Below, piece after piece: positions 33,621 to 42,830 of a stretch of DNA of 64,000 nucleotides (its first letter is position 1; each line of letters starts with the position of its first letter). The DNA is from Bradyrhizobium sp. Rc3b (GTDB taxonomy: Bacteria > Pseudomonadota > Alphaproteobacteria > Rhizobiales > Xanthobacteraceae): the NCBI RefSeq assembly GCF_900114915.1, contig NZ_FOUS01000012.1:62001-126000 (forward strand), written 5' to 3'. Made by a program: the position numbers and the translations under genes. The notes below the pieces were generated by a model. The model had not been told where the DNA came from. It made no database searches and saw only the letters and a program-made list of their open reading frames with translations.

Positions 33621-34345
33621 GACCTCTTGGCCTATTGGCGACCACGGCCGCCTTCGCGCTGCTGCTCGGCGTTACGCTGCCCGCACGGGCGCTGATCGTC
33701 TTTGATCCCACCAACTACGTCCAGAATGTCCTGACGGCCGCGCGGGAACTCCAGCAGATTAATAATCAGATCACCTCGTTGCAGAACGAGGCACAGATGC
33801 TGATCAATCAGGCAAGGAATCTGGCAAACCTGCCGTATTCATCGTTGCAGCAACTGCAATCTTCGATCCAGCGCACCCAGCAATTGCTGGCACAGGCCCA
33901 GCGCATCGCATACGACGTGCAGCAAATCGATCGTGCCTTCTCGACCAGCTACGGGCCGGCGACCGGCAGCCAGTCGAGCCAGTTACTGATCTCCAACGCT
34001 CAATCGCGCTGGCAAAATACTTACTCGGCAACGCAGGACGCGCTTCGCGTCCAGGCCGGCATCGTTGGCAACCTCGACACCAATCGTATCCAGACGTCCG
34101 CACTCGTAACTTCGAGCCAGAGTGCCAGTGGCGCCTTGCAGGCTACTCAGGCCGGCAACCAGATCCTCGCGCTTCAAGCGCAACAACTTGCTGATCTCAC
34201 AGCGGCCGCGGCGGCGCAGGGCAGGGCGCAGAGCCTCGAGGCGGCTCAGCGCGCCTCGGCTCAGGATCAGGGGCGAGAGCAGCTCAGGCGTTTCCTGACA
34301 CCAGGACAGGGCTATCAATCCTCCAATGTGCAGATGTTCCACTGA
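33617..34345 (+). CDS. trbJ: TrbJ (242 aa)
   Basis: A secreted VirB5-like protein: signal peptide ending around LPARALIVFDP, then the family block PTNYVQNVLTAARELQQINN and long Gln-rich amphipathic helices (LQQLQSSIQRTQQLLAQAQR). It is expected in the periplasm or pilus tip. It overlaps both its neighbours by one to four bases. Confidence 0.9.
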   Translation: MRPLGLLATTAAFALLLGVTLPARALIVFDPTNYVQNVLTAARELQQINNQITSLQNEAQMLINQARNLANLPYSSLQQLQSSIQRTQQLLAQAQRIAYDVQQIDRAFSTSYGPATGSQSSQLLISNAQSRWQNTYSATQDALRVQAGIVGNLDTNRIQTSALVTSSQSASGALQATQAGNQILALQAQQLADLTAAAAAQGRAQSLEAAQRASAQDQGREQLRRFLTPGQGYQSSNVQMFH

Positions 34346-34710
34346 TGACCGACGTAAGAGCGTTCAAGGCGCTGTCGCTGCTTACGACAATCGGCCTGGT
34401 GGCCGTCGCGGCCTGCACGATTCAGCTTCGTGGCGGAGACGGTTCTCCGCCGCCGCCGAAGGCGGAGCAGACGACTGATGCAACAAACTCTGACCTCGCG
34501 CGCTGCCGCGGCGTCACTCCGGATGAAACAGCGGGATATCGCCATTGCAAGGGCGTTTGGGCCGAAAACCGGCGACGCTTCTTCGGCAAGAACGGTCCCA
34601 CAGATCCTGGCCGAGATGATTCCGCAGGTTTGGCACCCGGCCCAAAAGACCAGAGCCGGATCCCGCAAGGCTATCCGCAACCGGCGACACCTGAGGCGAG
34701 CAAGCCATGA
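34345..34710 (+). CDS. TrbK-like lipoprotein, putative entry exclusion (121 aa)
   Basis: The N-terminus has a hydrophobic helix ending in a lipobox (LVAVAAC), so the mature protein should be lipid-anchored. The rest is short, with two further cysteines (LARCRGVTPDETAGYRHCKG) and a proline-rich tail. Proteins of this type sit between trbJ and trbL in rhizobial trb operons and are called TrbK-alt. An entry-exclusion role is inferred from plasmid TrbK. Confidence 0.75.
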   Translation: MTDVRAFKALSLLTTIGLVAVAACTIQLRGGDGSPPPPKAEQTTDATNSDLARCRGVTPDETAGYRHCKGVWAENRRRFFGKNGPTDPGRDDSAGLAPGPKDQSRIPQGYPQPATPEASKP

Positions 34711-35936
34711 CGGGTACGGGGATCATTGACCAGTTTCTGGAAACGTTCACGCGTTATATCGACAACGGCTTCGGATTGCTCGGTAGCGACGTCGGGTATC
34801 TCGCTGCGACCCTTGCGGCGATCGACATCACGCTTGCTGCGTTGTTCTGGAGTTGGGGGCCGGACGAAGACATCATCGCGCGCCTCGTCAAGAAGACGCT
34901 CTTTGTCGGCGTCTTTGCCTACCTGATCGGTAACTGGAACGGCCTGGCGCGTATCGTCTTCGAGAGCTTTGCGGGGGTTGGGTTGAAAGCATCGGGTGCA
35001 AGCCTGTCTGCATCCGATTTCCTGCGACCTGGAAAGATCGCTCAAGTCGGACTCGACGCTGGCCGACCGCTGCTCGATTCGATCTCCAGCCTGATGGGCT
35101 ACATCAGTTTCTTCGAGAATTTCGTCCAGATCGTCGTTCTCCTGTTCGCCTGGGTCGTGGTGCTGCTCGCCTTCTTCATTTTGGCGATCCAGCTCTTCGT
35201 CACCCTGATCGAGTTCAAGCTCACGGCACTGGCCGGCTTCGTGCTCATTCCCTTTGGCTTGTTTGGTAAGACGGCCTTCGCGGCCGAGCGGGTCTTGGGC
35301 AATGTTATCTCTTCAGGGATCAAGATCCTGGTCCTGGCTGTCATCGTTGGGATCGGCTCGACCCTGTTTTCGCAGTTCACCGCAGGCTTCGGCAGCGCCC
35401 AACCGACCATCGAAGACGCGATGACGCTAGTGCTCGCGGCGCTCGCGTTGCTGGGCCTCGGCATCTTTGGTCCTGGTATCGCAAATGGCCTGGTGTCGGG
35501 CGGACCGCAACTCGGCGCCGGTGCCGCGATCGGAACAGGTCTTGCTGCCGGCGGCATCGTTGCGGCGGGCGCAGGCCTCGCCGCCGGCGGTGCCGGTCTC
35601 GCCGGTGGTGCGATTGCAGGCGCCGCGCGCGGTGGGGGTGCCGTCTTGAGCGGTGCGTCCGCTGCCTATCGAAGCGGAGGCGTGGCTGGCGTTGCGGAGG
35701 CTGGTGCCTCCGCCGCCATGAGCCCGTTGCGGCGCGCAGCGGCCGCGCTCGGTGGAGGTGGGGAAGCCGGTGCGCAGACCGCGAACACTTCGGCCGAAGG
35801 GCAGCCCGATTGGGCGCGACGCATGAAGCGCGCCGAGACTATTCGGCATGGTGCCTCGGCCGCTAGCCAGGCCGTTCGCTCGGGCGATCATGGTGGCAGC
35901 GGCTCCTCCGTCGATTTGTCTGAAGGAGAGCGCTGA
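34707..35936 (+). CDS. trbL: TrbL, polytopic channel protein (409 aa)
   Basis: A VirB6-like membrane protein with about six membrane helices between residues 30 and 270 (YLAATLAAIDITLAALFW, FVQIVVLLFAWVVVLLAFFI, MTLVLAALALLGLGIF). A long Gly/Ala-rich tail follows (GAGLAAGGAGLAGGAIAG). It forms the inner-membrane part of the mating channel. Start ATG 34707 overlaps the trbK-like stop. Confidence 0.92.
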   Translation: MTGTGIIDQFLETFTRYIDNGFGLLGSDVGYLAATLAAIDITLAALFWSWGPDEDIIARLVKKTLFVGVFAYLIGNWNGLARIVFESFAGVGLKASGASLSASDFLRPGKIAQVGLDAGRPLLDSISSLMGYISFFENFVQIVVLLFAWVVVLLAFFILAIQLFVTLIEFKLTALAGFVLIPFGLFGKTAFAAERVLGNVISSGIKILVLAVIVGIGSTLFSQFTAGFGSAQPTIEDAMTLVLAALALLGLGIFGPGIANGLVSGGPQLGAGAAIGTGLAAGGIVAAGAGLAAGGAGLAGGAIAGAARGGGAVLSGASAAYRSGGVAGVAEAGASAAMSPLRRAAAALGGGGEAGAQTANTSAEGQPDWARRMKRAETIRHGASAASQAVRSGDHGGSGSSVDLSEGER

Positions 35937-36037
35937 CACGCGGCCATCGCGCTTTCGCCACCCGCTGCTCGACAGCGCCTCAAACCCAGACACCGCACCA
36001 CTTGAAGCCGTTCACTTTATCTCAGGGGCAGCCATCA

Positions 36038-36721
36038 ATGTTCAAGCGACCATCCGTTCACTACGGGCGTATGCCCGAGCCGGTTACACCGTATCAGAAA
36101 GCAGCACAGGTTTGGGACGGACGTATTGGATCGGCACGCGTCCAAGCCAAAAACTGGCGGCTGATGGCCTTTGGTTGCCTCATGCTGTCGGCCGGTCTCG
36201 CTGCAGGCCTCATCTGGCAATCGAGCCAGGGATCAATCACGCCGTGGGTGGTCGAGGTCGATCAACTCGGCAAGGCCCAAAGGGTCGCGCCGGCTAACTT
36301 CGACTATCAACCCACTGATGCGCAGATCGCCTACCATCTGGCGCGCTTTATCGAGGATGTCAGAGGTCTGCCGGCCGACGGCATCGTCCTGCGCCAAAAC
36401 TGGCTGCGGGCGTATGATTTTACGACCGACCGCGGCGCTGCTGCGCTCAACGACTACGCGCGCAACAATGACCCCTTTGCCAAGCTGGGTAAGGCGCAAA
36501 TCTCCGTCGAGGTATCGAGCGTCATTCGCGCGTCGTCGGAAAGTTTTCGCGTCGCGTGGACCCAGCGCGTCTACGACAACGGCTCGCTAAGCTCGACTGA
36601 GCGGTGGACTGCAATTCTCTCGATCGTGATCGAGACGCCGCGCGATTCCGAGCGCCTGCGCAAGAATCCCCTTGGCGTCTATGTCCGCGCCATCAACTGG
36701 TCGAAGGAGTTGGGTCAGTGA
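36038..36721 (+). CDS. trbF: TrbF, VirB8-like (227 aa)
   Basis: A short cytoplasmic N-terminus, one membrane helix (MAFGCLMLSAGLAAGLIW) and a periplasmic NTF2-like domain (WVVEVDQLGKAQRV, YHLARFIEDVRGL, FRVAWTQRVYDNG) define a VirB8/TrbF nucleation factor. The in-frame ATG at 36002 is possible, but 36038 places the conserved MFKRPSVHYG at the start. The stop overlaps the GTG start of trbG. Confidence 0.9.
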   Translation: MFKRPSVHYGRMPEPVTPYQKAAQVWDGRIGSARVQAKNWRLMAFGCLMLSAGLAAGLIWQSSQGSITPWVVEVDQLGKAQRVAPANFDYQPTDAQIAYHLARFIEDVRGLPADGIVLRQNWLRAYDFTTDRGAAALNDYARNNDPFAKLGKAQISVEVSSVIRASSESFRVAWTQRVYDNGSLSSTERWTAILSIVIETPRDSERLRKNPLGVYVRAINWSKELGQ

Positions 36722-37743
36722 CCAAGACGCCGCATGATGTTCATTCGAATCGCCCCATCCCGCACAATTCGGCACTGCCGGAATTCGTGGCTGCGAAGCG
36801 AGCAATGCTGTTTGCTCTCCTGGTCGGTTCCTCGGCGCTCGGTGGGTGCGCGACCTACATTCCGCCGGAGATCAGCTATGACGCGGAAGTGCCTCCGTTG
36901 CCGGCGACTCCCGCGCCTCTCGACGACAGATTGCGACCGCTTCACGTTCCACCGCTCTGGAAACCGGCTCTCGGCGGCAAGTCGGGAGGGAAGGAAGACG
37001 CAGAACCGGTAAGCCGGGTTGAGACGGCAAACAGCGCAGCTCGCGTTGAACCCCGCAAGCGGGGATATTTCAACGCGGCGCAAATCTACGCCTACAGTCC
37101 CGGGGCGCTCTATCAGATTTACGCCGCGCCGGGACAGATCACGGAGATCGCGCTCGAGGAGGGAGAGCAGTTGACGGGCTCAGGACCCATTGCGGCTGGA
37201 GATACCGTACGCTGGGTCGTGGGGGATACAGAGAGCGGAAGCGGCGACACGCGACGCGTCCATATCCTGGTCAAGCCGACTCGTGCATCGATCGAGACCA
37301 ATCTCGTCGTCAATACCGATAGGCGGACCTATCTGATCGAGCTCCGCTCCCGCGAACGGCCATATATGCCATCCGTTGCCTGGTACTATCCGGAAACCGC
37401 GCGTGAACGACCGCGTTCAGTCGCTCTAAAACCCGTTCTGCCTGATCCGGCACAACGCATCTCCCGCTACGCCATCGAAGGGGACAGTCCTCCTTGGCGG
37501 CCACTCGCCGCATATGACGATGGCCGCAAGGTCTACGTCGAATTCCCGTTCGGCATTGTGCAGGGCGAGATGCCTCCGCTCTTTGTCATTGGCTCGGATG
37601 GCAAGACCGAACTCGTCAACTACAGGGCCTATGGGCACGTGCTGATCGTGGATCGGTTGTTTGCTGCCGCCGAACTCCGGCTCGGCGGTGAGCACCAGCA
37701 GAAGGTCAGGATTGTCAGGACGGACGGGAGGCCGTCGTCATGA
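36718..37743 (+). CDS. trbG: TrbG, VirB9-like (341 aa)
   Basis: A lipoprotein-like signal (LFALLVGSSALGGCATY, lipobox LGGC) leads into the VirB9/TrbG beta domain: RGYFNAAQIYAYSPGALYQIY, QITEIALEEGEQL, WVVGDTESGSGDTRRVHILV, and a C-terminal KVYVEFPFGI block that contacts the outer-membrane ring. GTG start overlaps trbF by four bases and the stop overlaps trbI (ATGA). Confidence 0.92.
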   Translation: MTKTPHDVHSNRPIPHNSALPEFVAAKRAMLFALLVGSSALGGCATYIPPEISYDAEVPPLPATPAPLDDRLRPLHVPPLWKPALGGKSGGKEDAEPVSRVETANSAARVEPRKRGYFNAAQIYAYSPGALYQIYAAPGQITEIALEEGEQLTGSGPIAAGDTVRWVVGDTESGSGDTRRVHILVKPTRASIETNLVVNTDRRTYLIELRSRERPYMPSVAWYYPETARERPRSVALKPVLPDPAQRISRYAIEGDSPPWRPLAAYDDGRKVYVEFPFGIVQGEMPPLFVIGSDGKTELVNYRAYGHVLIVDRLFAAAELRLGGEHQQKVRIVRTDGRPSS

Positions 37744-38951
37744 TTGCGTCAAACGAGAACGACCAGGCCCAAGTCGCTCGCCCTCAAACACAAGAGGAGC
37801 AGTCCAGGAGCTTTCGCTTGAGAGCAGAGCATCCGCCCGTGACAAGGTTGTCGCGAAAGATCCTCGCCGGCGGGAGCGCGGTTGCCCTGATCGTCATCGG
37901 CGGTGCGGTGTTATGGTCGTTGCAGAACAATCGCTCCCGCAATCAGGCGGCCGACGAGCTTTACGGTACCGACCACCACAATGTTGCCGATGGCGTTACG
38001 ACACTGCCGAAGGACTATGCTGGCGTTCCGCGCCAGGCAGTTCCGCAGCTAGGTCCGCCGCTTCCCGGCGACCTCGGCCGACCGATCCTTGCCGCGCAAG
38101 GCCAGTTGCCGACGAGCGGCGTTGATGCGGACCAGCAGCGGCGGGATCAAGAGACCGAAGCAGCCCGCATCAGTCATTTGTTCGCTTCGACCACTGGACG
38201 AGAAGTGCGTCCGTCGGCCGCTGCGGCTGCTGGAGGTGACCGGGTCGTGCCATCGAACGCAACGAGCACTGGCGAAGACGGATCTGCGCAGAACGCTCAG
38301 GACCGAAAGCTTGCTTTTGTGAGCGCCTCGGTAGACCGTCGCACGGTCAGCCCTGACCGTGTCATCAGGCCGGCTTCACCATATATCGTGCAGGCTGGGA
38401 CGGTAATTCCGGGAGCCTTGATCACGGGCATCAGGTCGGACCTGCCAGGCCAAATTACAGCCCAAGTGACCGAGAGCGTATATGACACCCCGACCGGCCG
38501 CTTTCTGCTTGTCCCCCAGGGGGCGCGTCTGATCGGCATCTACGATAGTCAAGTCACTTTCGGCCAGTCCCGCGTCCTGCTCGTCTGGACTCGGCTGATT
38601 ATGCCGAATGGACGTTCTATCGTTCTCGAGCGGCAGCCTGGCGCTGACACCGCTGGCTATGCAGGTCTCGAAGATCAAGTCGACAATCATTGGGGCGAGC
38701 TATTCAAGGCTGCGGCGCTTTCGACAATTCTGGCGGTCGGGACCGAGCTGGGTGCCGGCTCAGACACCAACAGCAACGACAGCGCAATCATCCAGGCATT
38801 GCGACACGGCGCCTCGGACTCACTAAACCAGACCGGGCAGCAGGTCCTTCGCCGCAGTCTCAGCATCCAACCTACTCTGACCGTGCGACCTGGCTTCGCA
38901 GTTCGCGTTCTTGTTAATCATGACCTGATACTTACGCCGTATAGAGAGTGA
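37740..38951 (+). CDS. trbI: TrbI, VirB10-like (403 aa)
   Basis: One membrane helix near residue 45 (ILAGGSAVALIVIGGAVLW), a proline-rich periplasmic stretch (RQAVPQLGPPLPGDLG), and the conserved VirB10 beta-barrel domain: ASPYIVQAGTVIPGALITG, YDTPTGRFLLVPQGARLIG, SIVLERQPGADTAGYAGLED. It spans from inner membrane to outer ring and gates the channel. It is the last classical trb gene; DUF2274 follows four bases later. Confidence 0.93.
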   Translation: MIASNENDQAQVARPQTQEEQSRSFRLRAEHPPVTRLSRKILAGGSAVALIVIGGAVLWSLQNNRSRNQAADELYGTDHHNVADGVTTLPKDYAGVPRQAVPQLGPPLPGDLGRPILAAQGQLPTSGVDADQQRRDQETEAARISHLFASTTGREVRPSAAAAAGGDRVVPSNATSTGEDGSAQNAQDRKLAFVSASVDRRTVSPDRVIRPASPYIVQAGTVIPGALITGIRSDLPGQITAQVTESVYDTPTGRFLLVPQGARLIGIYDSQVTFGQSRVLLVWTRLIMPNGRSIVLERQPGADTAGYAGLEDQVDNHWGELFKAAALSTILAVGTELGAGSDTNSNDSAIIQALRHGASDSLNQTGQQVLRRSLSIQPTLTVRPGFAVRVLVNHDLILTPYRE

Positions 38952-38955
38952 CAAC

Positions 38956-39198
38956 ATGCAAAAACTCAGAATAGGCGAGCTTCCAGACGACAAGCCCGTC
39001 AAAGTGACTACGGAGCTGCCCGCGGCCGTGCATCGCGATCTCATTGCATATGCAGAAGCGCTTAGGCGTCAGGGTGGTCACGTGGTCGATCCGATTAAAC
39101 TCATCGCCCCCATGTTGACGCGCTTTATGGCCACGGATCGAGGATTTTCTAAACTGAAACGTGAAGGCCACGTACCGGCCGCTGGCGAAGGACAGTAA
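38956..39198 (+). CDS. DUF2274 protein (80 aa)
   Basis: A small protein of the DUF2274 family, conserved as the last gene of trb operons: KLRIGELPDDKPVKVTTELP, HRDLIAYAEALRRQGG, and LIAPMLTRFMATDRGF. The fold looks like a ribbon-helix-helix, so DNA binding or operon control is possible. The 187 bases that follow hold no gene I can see. Confidence 0.82.
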   Translation: MQKLRIGELPDDKPVKVTTELPAAVHRDLIAYAEALRRQGGHVVDPIKLIAPMLTRFMATDRGFSKLKREGHVPAAGEGQ

Positions 39199-39385
39199 TG
39201 ATCAAGGTTTCTTCGAAGCTGTTGCTCGACGCAGAATAAGTGCGTGCATCAACCTAGGTGTTGTCAAGTTGGGGCTAAGCTGAGATATCGTGTCGGAAAG
39301 TGTGTTCCCGCGTCTGCCCGAAACGACTCCGAGTACCGGGTTTTCTCGGTTTTCGGACACGAGAGCGCCGGGCGTCGACGTGCAG

Positions 39386-40294
39386 TTATTCGGGCGCTTT
39401 CAGGCGCGTTACACTGCTCCGGCCATCGACGCTGAGAGGCACGTCACCCTCGATCGTGGCCCGACGTACGACGCGATGCTGGTCCCCGTAATCGTTAACC
39501 GCGTAATGCTGTGTTGCGCGGTTATCCCAAATCGCAATATCGCCCTCTAACCAGTTCCAGCGCACAGTGTTTTCGGGCGCGGTGATGTGAGACTGAAGCA
39601 GATCGAACAGCTTTTGTCCGTCGTATTTGCGGATCCCAATAAAGTGCTTCACCAAGGCGCCGAGCACTAGCGTCCGCTCGCCTGTTTCGGGATGGACGCG
39701 TACGACGGGATGCTCGGTCTCAAAAACCGTTCTTGTGAACACCTCGTCAAAATGTTTCTTGTCGCACTCGCGGACACGCGCGATCCCCGCGTAATCGAAG
39801 ACATTGCTGTGAACGGCCCATAGCCCCTCGGCAAGCCGTCGTAGCAGCGGCGGCAAACTGAGATAAGCGGCAGCTGTGTTCGACCACACGGTGTCTCCTC
39901 CGAACGTCGGCATTACAACCGCGCGCAGGACCAAGATCTTGGGGTAGGCGTCGGCGAAGGTTCCATCCGCATGCCAAACGTCGGCGCGGCCGCCGCCGCG
40001 AGCGGAGTCCAGTTCGAGGAGCGAGGCCATTCCCTTGGTAGCACTGAGCATCGGATGTGGCACTAGCTTTCCGAGACGAGCGGCAAAGCGCTCATGCTCG
40101 GCGTCATTGAGATGTCCTTGATTGCGGAAGAAGATTACCTTGTGCTCGAGCAATAAGGTGTTGATAGCGGCGATCGCGTGATCCGGTAGATCGCCTGATA
40201 GCTTGATATTTTTGATTTCGGCACCAATGCGCGCTGCGCGTTTCACAACATCGGTGCTCGGAATGACGCCTCCGATCAAAGCGCTTGTGCTCAT
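39386..40294 (-). CDS. TauD/TfdA family Fe(II)/2-oxoglutarate dioxygenase (302 aa)
   Basis: The protein has the iron-binding facial triad of the family: WHADGTFADAYPK (HxD) and the distal histidine in ATQHYAVNDYGDQHR with the 2-oxoglutarate arginine after it. N-terminal VIFFRNQGHL and GGDTVWSNTAAAY are also family hallmarks. Substrate is unknown; relatives act on taurine, 2,4-D and many other organic acids. The ATG ending at 40294 is preferred to the upstream one at 40540 because it begins the conserved domain and has a purine-rich site before it. It is a single gene next to the trb operon, so it is likely cargo. Confidence 0.83.
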   Translation of the reverse strand: MSTSALIGGVIPSTDVVKRAARIGAEIKNIKLSGDLPDHAIAAINTLLLEHKVIFFRNQGHLNDAEHERFAARLGKLVPHPMLSATKGMASLLELDSARGGGRADVWHADGTFADAYPKILVLRAVVMPTFGGDTVWSNTAAAYLSLPPLLRRLAEGLWAVHSNVFDYAGIARVRECDKKHFDEVFTRTVFETEHPVVRVHPETGERTLVLGALVKHFIGIRKYDGQKLFDLLQSHITAPENTVRWNWLEGDIAIWDNRATQHYAVNDYGDQHRVVRRATIEGDVPLSVDGRSSVTRLKAPE

Positions 40295-41111
40295 CTTGCT
40301 TTTCCAAGCCCTTGCACTTGTTCCTCTTGGGCCAAAATGATCTTCAGCAAGCATCGTGCCAAGCGAAAGACAAAAATGTACTCGACAATGGACAGGGAAC
40401 GAATAGTGGCATTTGGCGCGAGTCTCGAACTCCGACTGACGAAAGAACTTGATGGCCGAACTCACCCTTCGAATGTCGAATCGTGAAGCGGACAGCAGGA
40501 GCGCGCCAATGGCAGATCTTCCGTTAGCTTTTGCGATCACTAACTGCGTTGAAGGATTGGCAATAGTTTATGTTGGTCATGAATCATGTAGTCCGGCCCT
40601 GCCGCGCGGAATCCGGAAAAGACGTGGCCGAGATTGCGGACAAGTCTCATTGGCGATGACAGTTCTTACTGGGAACAAATCATTGGCCTGCATACACAAG
40701 CGCAGTCGCTCTTGCTTGCTTATGCTCCTAAACTGACTTGCGCGGCTCGCAAATGTCAAAATGTCGCTGACGTGAGTCTCGATTCCAAGTCTTTGCAGTC
40801 GTGCGCAATTGGTTAAACAATGTAATTGCTTCCGGGGCGGGGTCGAGCTTGGAGAGGGTGAGCATTGCTGCCTCTGTGCTCTGTGCCTCCTGTTTCTGGA
40901 TCGCTTTCTTTTAAGCAATGGCCATTCCAGGCGGCGCGGGAGCCGCAAAGCCGAATTGGCTTTCGAAGTCCGAACGCTTGCGCGTTGTACTGGACCTGAC
41001 ACGAGATTGTGCCTGTGTCAGAACACCGACAGGTGCCGAGCCGACGTTTCCGTTCGTGAATTTCGCGAGGTGCAGATGGCTGCGGCGCTGCTGGTCATGG
41101 ACATTATCGTC
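40295..41111. other. 817 bases without a recognised gene
   Basis: This stretch is somewhat lower in GC than its surroundings and contains only short unrelated frames on both strands. It divides the two minus-strand genes. I see no IS ends, no nod-box pattern and no tRNA here. Confidence 0.4.
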
Positions 41112-41741
41112 TCAGTCCTGAAGCAAGATAAGAGCTGCAACTTCCTGGTCCCGTGCGAGTTTGCTCGCCGCTAGTCCGGTGGCGATACCAATACGATCAG
41201 GCGCGGGGCGGTTTTGGCTCATCTTGCGTTTGCCTTCGACCATGGTGATCGGGATGCGCAAGCCGACGATTTCACGCAACTGTGCGGCGATGAAATCCGC
41301 GGGAGCATCGCTGACGGCCCAGGGCGTCGCACGTGACGTCTCATGGACATTCGTTAGACGCGTCACAATCTCAAGCAGGCGAGTCGGATCCTCGAAGAAC
41401 TCAATCGGCCCATGGGCATGGACCGCGATGTAATTCCATGTCGGCACCACATGTTCAGCTTGTCGCTTGCTGGGATACCACGATGGCGTCACATAAGCCT
41501 CTGCGCCAGTAAAGATCGCCAGAGCTTCTCCGATTGGGGCCGTGCGCCATTGCGGATTTGCCTTCGCCAGGTGCCCGTATAGCGCGCCGTGTTCGCCTTC
41601 GCTCTCATCGAGGAAGAGCGGAAGAGGCGTCGCAAGTGGCCCATCTGATGTCGCTGTGACTAGGTTGGCCAACCGGGCGCAGCGGATTGTCGCTCGAATG
41701 TTCTCGATGTCGTCATCTCGAAAGTGGCTTGGTATGTACAT
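41112..41741 (-). CDS. PaiB-like FMN-binding protein (209 aa)
   Basis: The protein matches the PaiB/FMN-binding split-barrel family across its length: MYIPSHFRDDDIENIRATIR, NLVTATSDGPLATPLPLFLD, GHLAKANPQW, AYVTPSWYPSKR, VPTWNYIAVHAHGPIEF, and IPITMVEGKRKMSQNR. PaiB was named as a negative regulator of sporulation and protease genes in Bacillus, but most homologues are better seen as flavin or small-molecule binding proteins. It is isolated, with no operon partner. Confidence 0.85.
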   Translation of the reverse strand: MYIPSHFRDDDIENIRATIRCARLANLVTATSDGPLATPLPLFLDESEGEHGALYGHLAKANPQWRTAPIGEALAIFTGAEAYVTPSWYPSKRQAEHVVPTWNYIAVHAHGPIEFFEDPTRLLEIVTRLTNVHETSRATPWAVSDAPADFIAAQLREIVGLRIPITMVEGKRKMSQNRPAPDRIGIATGLAASKLARDQEVAALILLQD

Positions 41742-42128
41742 GAATGCTCTCCGTTGGCGGTCGTCGAGATAAACGCGGGTCGATATGCGAGAAAAATGCC
41801 AGTTCAGTCGCTCCCGTAGAACTTCTCCGCTTCCTCTTTTAACGTGACGGCTTCGGATTTATTTGGGGCGCGGCGATTCCACTCAGCTCAGCCGCTTTAG
41901 TCCCTCGAGCTGCTGTTAGGTTGGTGTTTCCGTCGCTATTCTCCTGCGGGCTGAGCCAGGCATTCATGGACCTTTAGAGATCTCACTCGGGCTCGCCGGT
42001 ATGAGGCGATCCGGCAGCTTCGGCGCGCACTAAGTCGCGTTTGGCGAACCAGTCCTTGGTCTTGGCAAGATCGACGCCGACCTCAAAATCCGCCTTCATC
42101 GTCTGAACTGCGTCGATGGGTACAGGTC

Positions 42129-42290
42129 AGAGGTGATCGCAACGAACCCATCATTAAAACACGAAAGTTCCCGTCTATGATGGACGCCCTCGCCCCTCGG
42201 AAATCGGCCGAGGAGATTATCAATGAGTTTCCATCGCTGACGCGCGATGAGGTTGAGGCCGCGATCATACACGGCATGGCGCCGCAAGCG
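42129..42290 (+). pseudogene. DUF433 antitoxin remnant
   Basis: In the frame of the ATG at 42177 the translation reads NEPIIKTRKFPSMMDALAPR then KSAEEIINEFPSLTRDEVEA. This matches the DUF433 pattern (G-x-P-x-I-x-x-T-R, then E-E-I-x-x-x-F-P-S-L-T-x-x-x-V-x-A-A). The beginning of the domain is missing and no good start is present, so the gene is broken. DUF433 proteins are antitoxin-like partners of PIN-domain proteins. Confidence 0.5.
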
Positions 42291-42382
42291 AGGGTGCCCC
42301 TATCTCCCGCGGAGTCCGAAGCGGGCGCTGGCGCAGCTAGCCGGCCTTGGGTTCGAAGCACGCTCCTAGATAAAGCGCGCTC

Positions 42383-42640
42383 CTACTGCGCGAGCGCGCA
42401 GCACCGGAACAGGAATTCGCCCGAGGGCGTCGCCGTGTGTAGGTTATCGGTCAACGAGCGGAACGCCACCGGATTGTCCTTGAGCGAGGTCACGATGGCG
42501 AGCCGAGCAGCGCAACGCGCTGCAGGTCCGTGTTCTGAGACGCGCACGAGGCCGACCAACATAGGCGGATACCCATCTGAAATAGGTTTCCATATGGCCG
42601 CCCGTGGAAACAGAGTTTCCGCATATTTTTTGCGGCACCA
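42383..42640 (-). pseudogene. serine resolvase fragment
   Basis: Reading the minus strand, SLKDNPVAFRSLTDNLHTAT followed by PSGEFLFRCCALAQ matches the Tn3-type resolvase segment (SLKDL..L...GV.FRSLTE.IDTTTP.G...F...ALA). The upstream part is corrupted and the catalytic N-terminus is not recognisable. It is the relic of a transposon beside the gibberellin operon. Confidence 0.5.
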
Positions 42641-42830
42641 GGCGCTTAGTTTAGGGGCTACTACAAGATTCGGTAGCTGGCTAAAGCCAACTTGAGGTCC
42701 TAGGATCCGGTCGCCTTCCCCGCCGATCATCATCGACCAACAGAAGTGAACACAAGCGCCTGTAAGCCGGTGACCGCAATGCCTGCGGGCACCTTCCGCC
42801 CTTCCATCGCTTAGAGAGTGAAGTGCCACC

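Noticed and set aside
40541..41111. nod-box or RpoN-type promoter
   Set aside because: Scanned by eye for the ATC-N9-GAT and TGGC-N8-TTGC patterns; nothing convincing was found.
40809..41174. 121-codon plus frame between the dioxygenase and PaiB-like genes
   Set aside because: It has no recognisable motif or ribosome binding site, is rich in Cys and Arg, and runs into the opposite strand of the PaiB-like gene.
42700..42830. possible cyp115 fragment before cyp112
   Set aside because: Some rhizobial operons carry a cyp115 relic here, but I could not recognise a heme loop or other P450 motif in this stretch.
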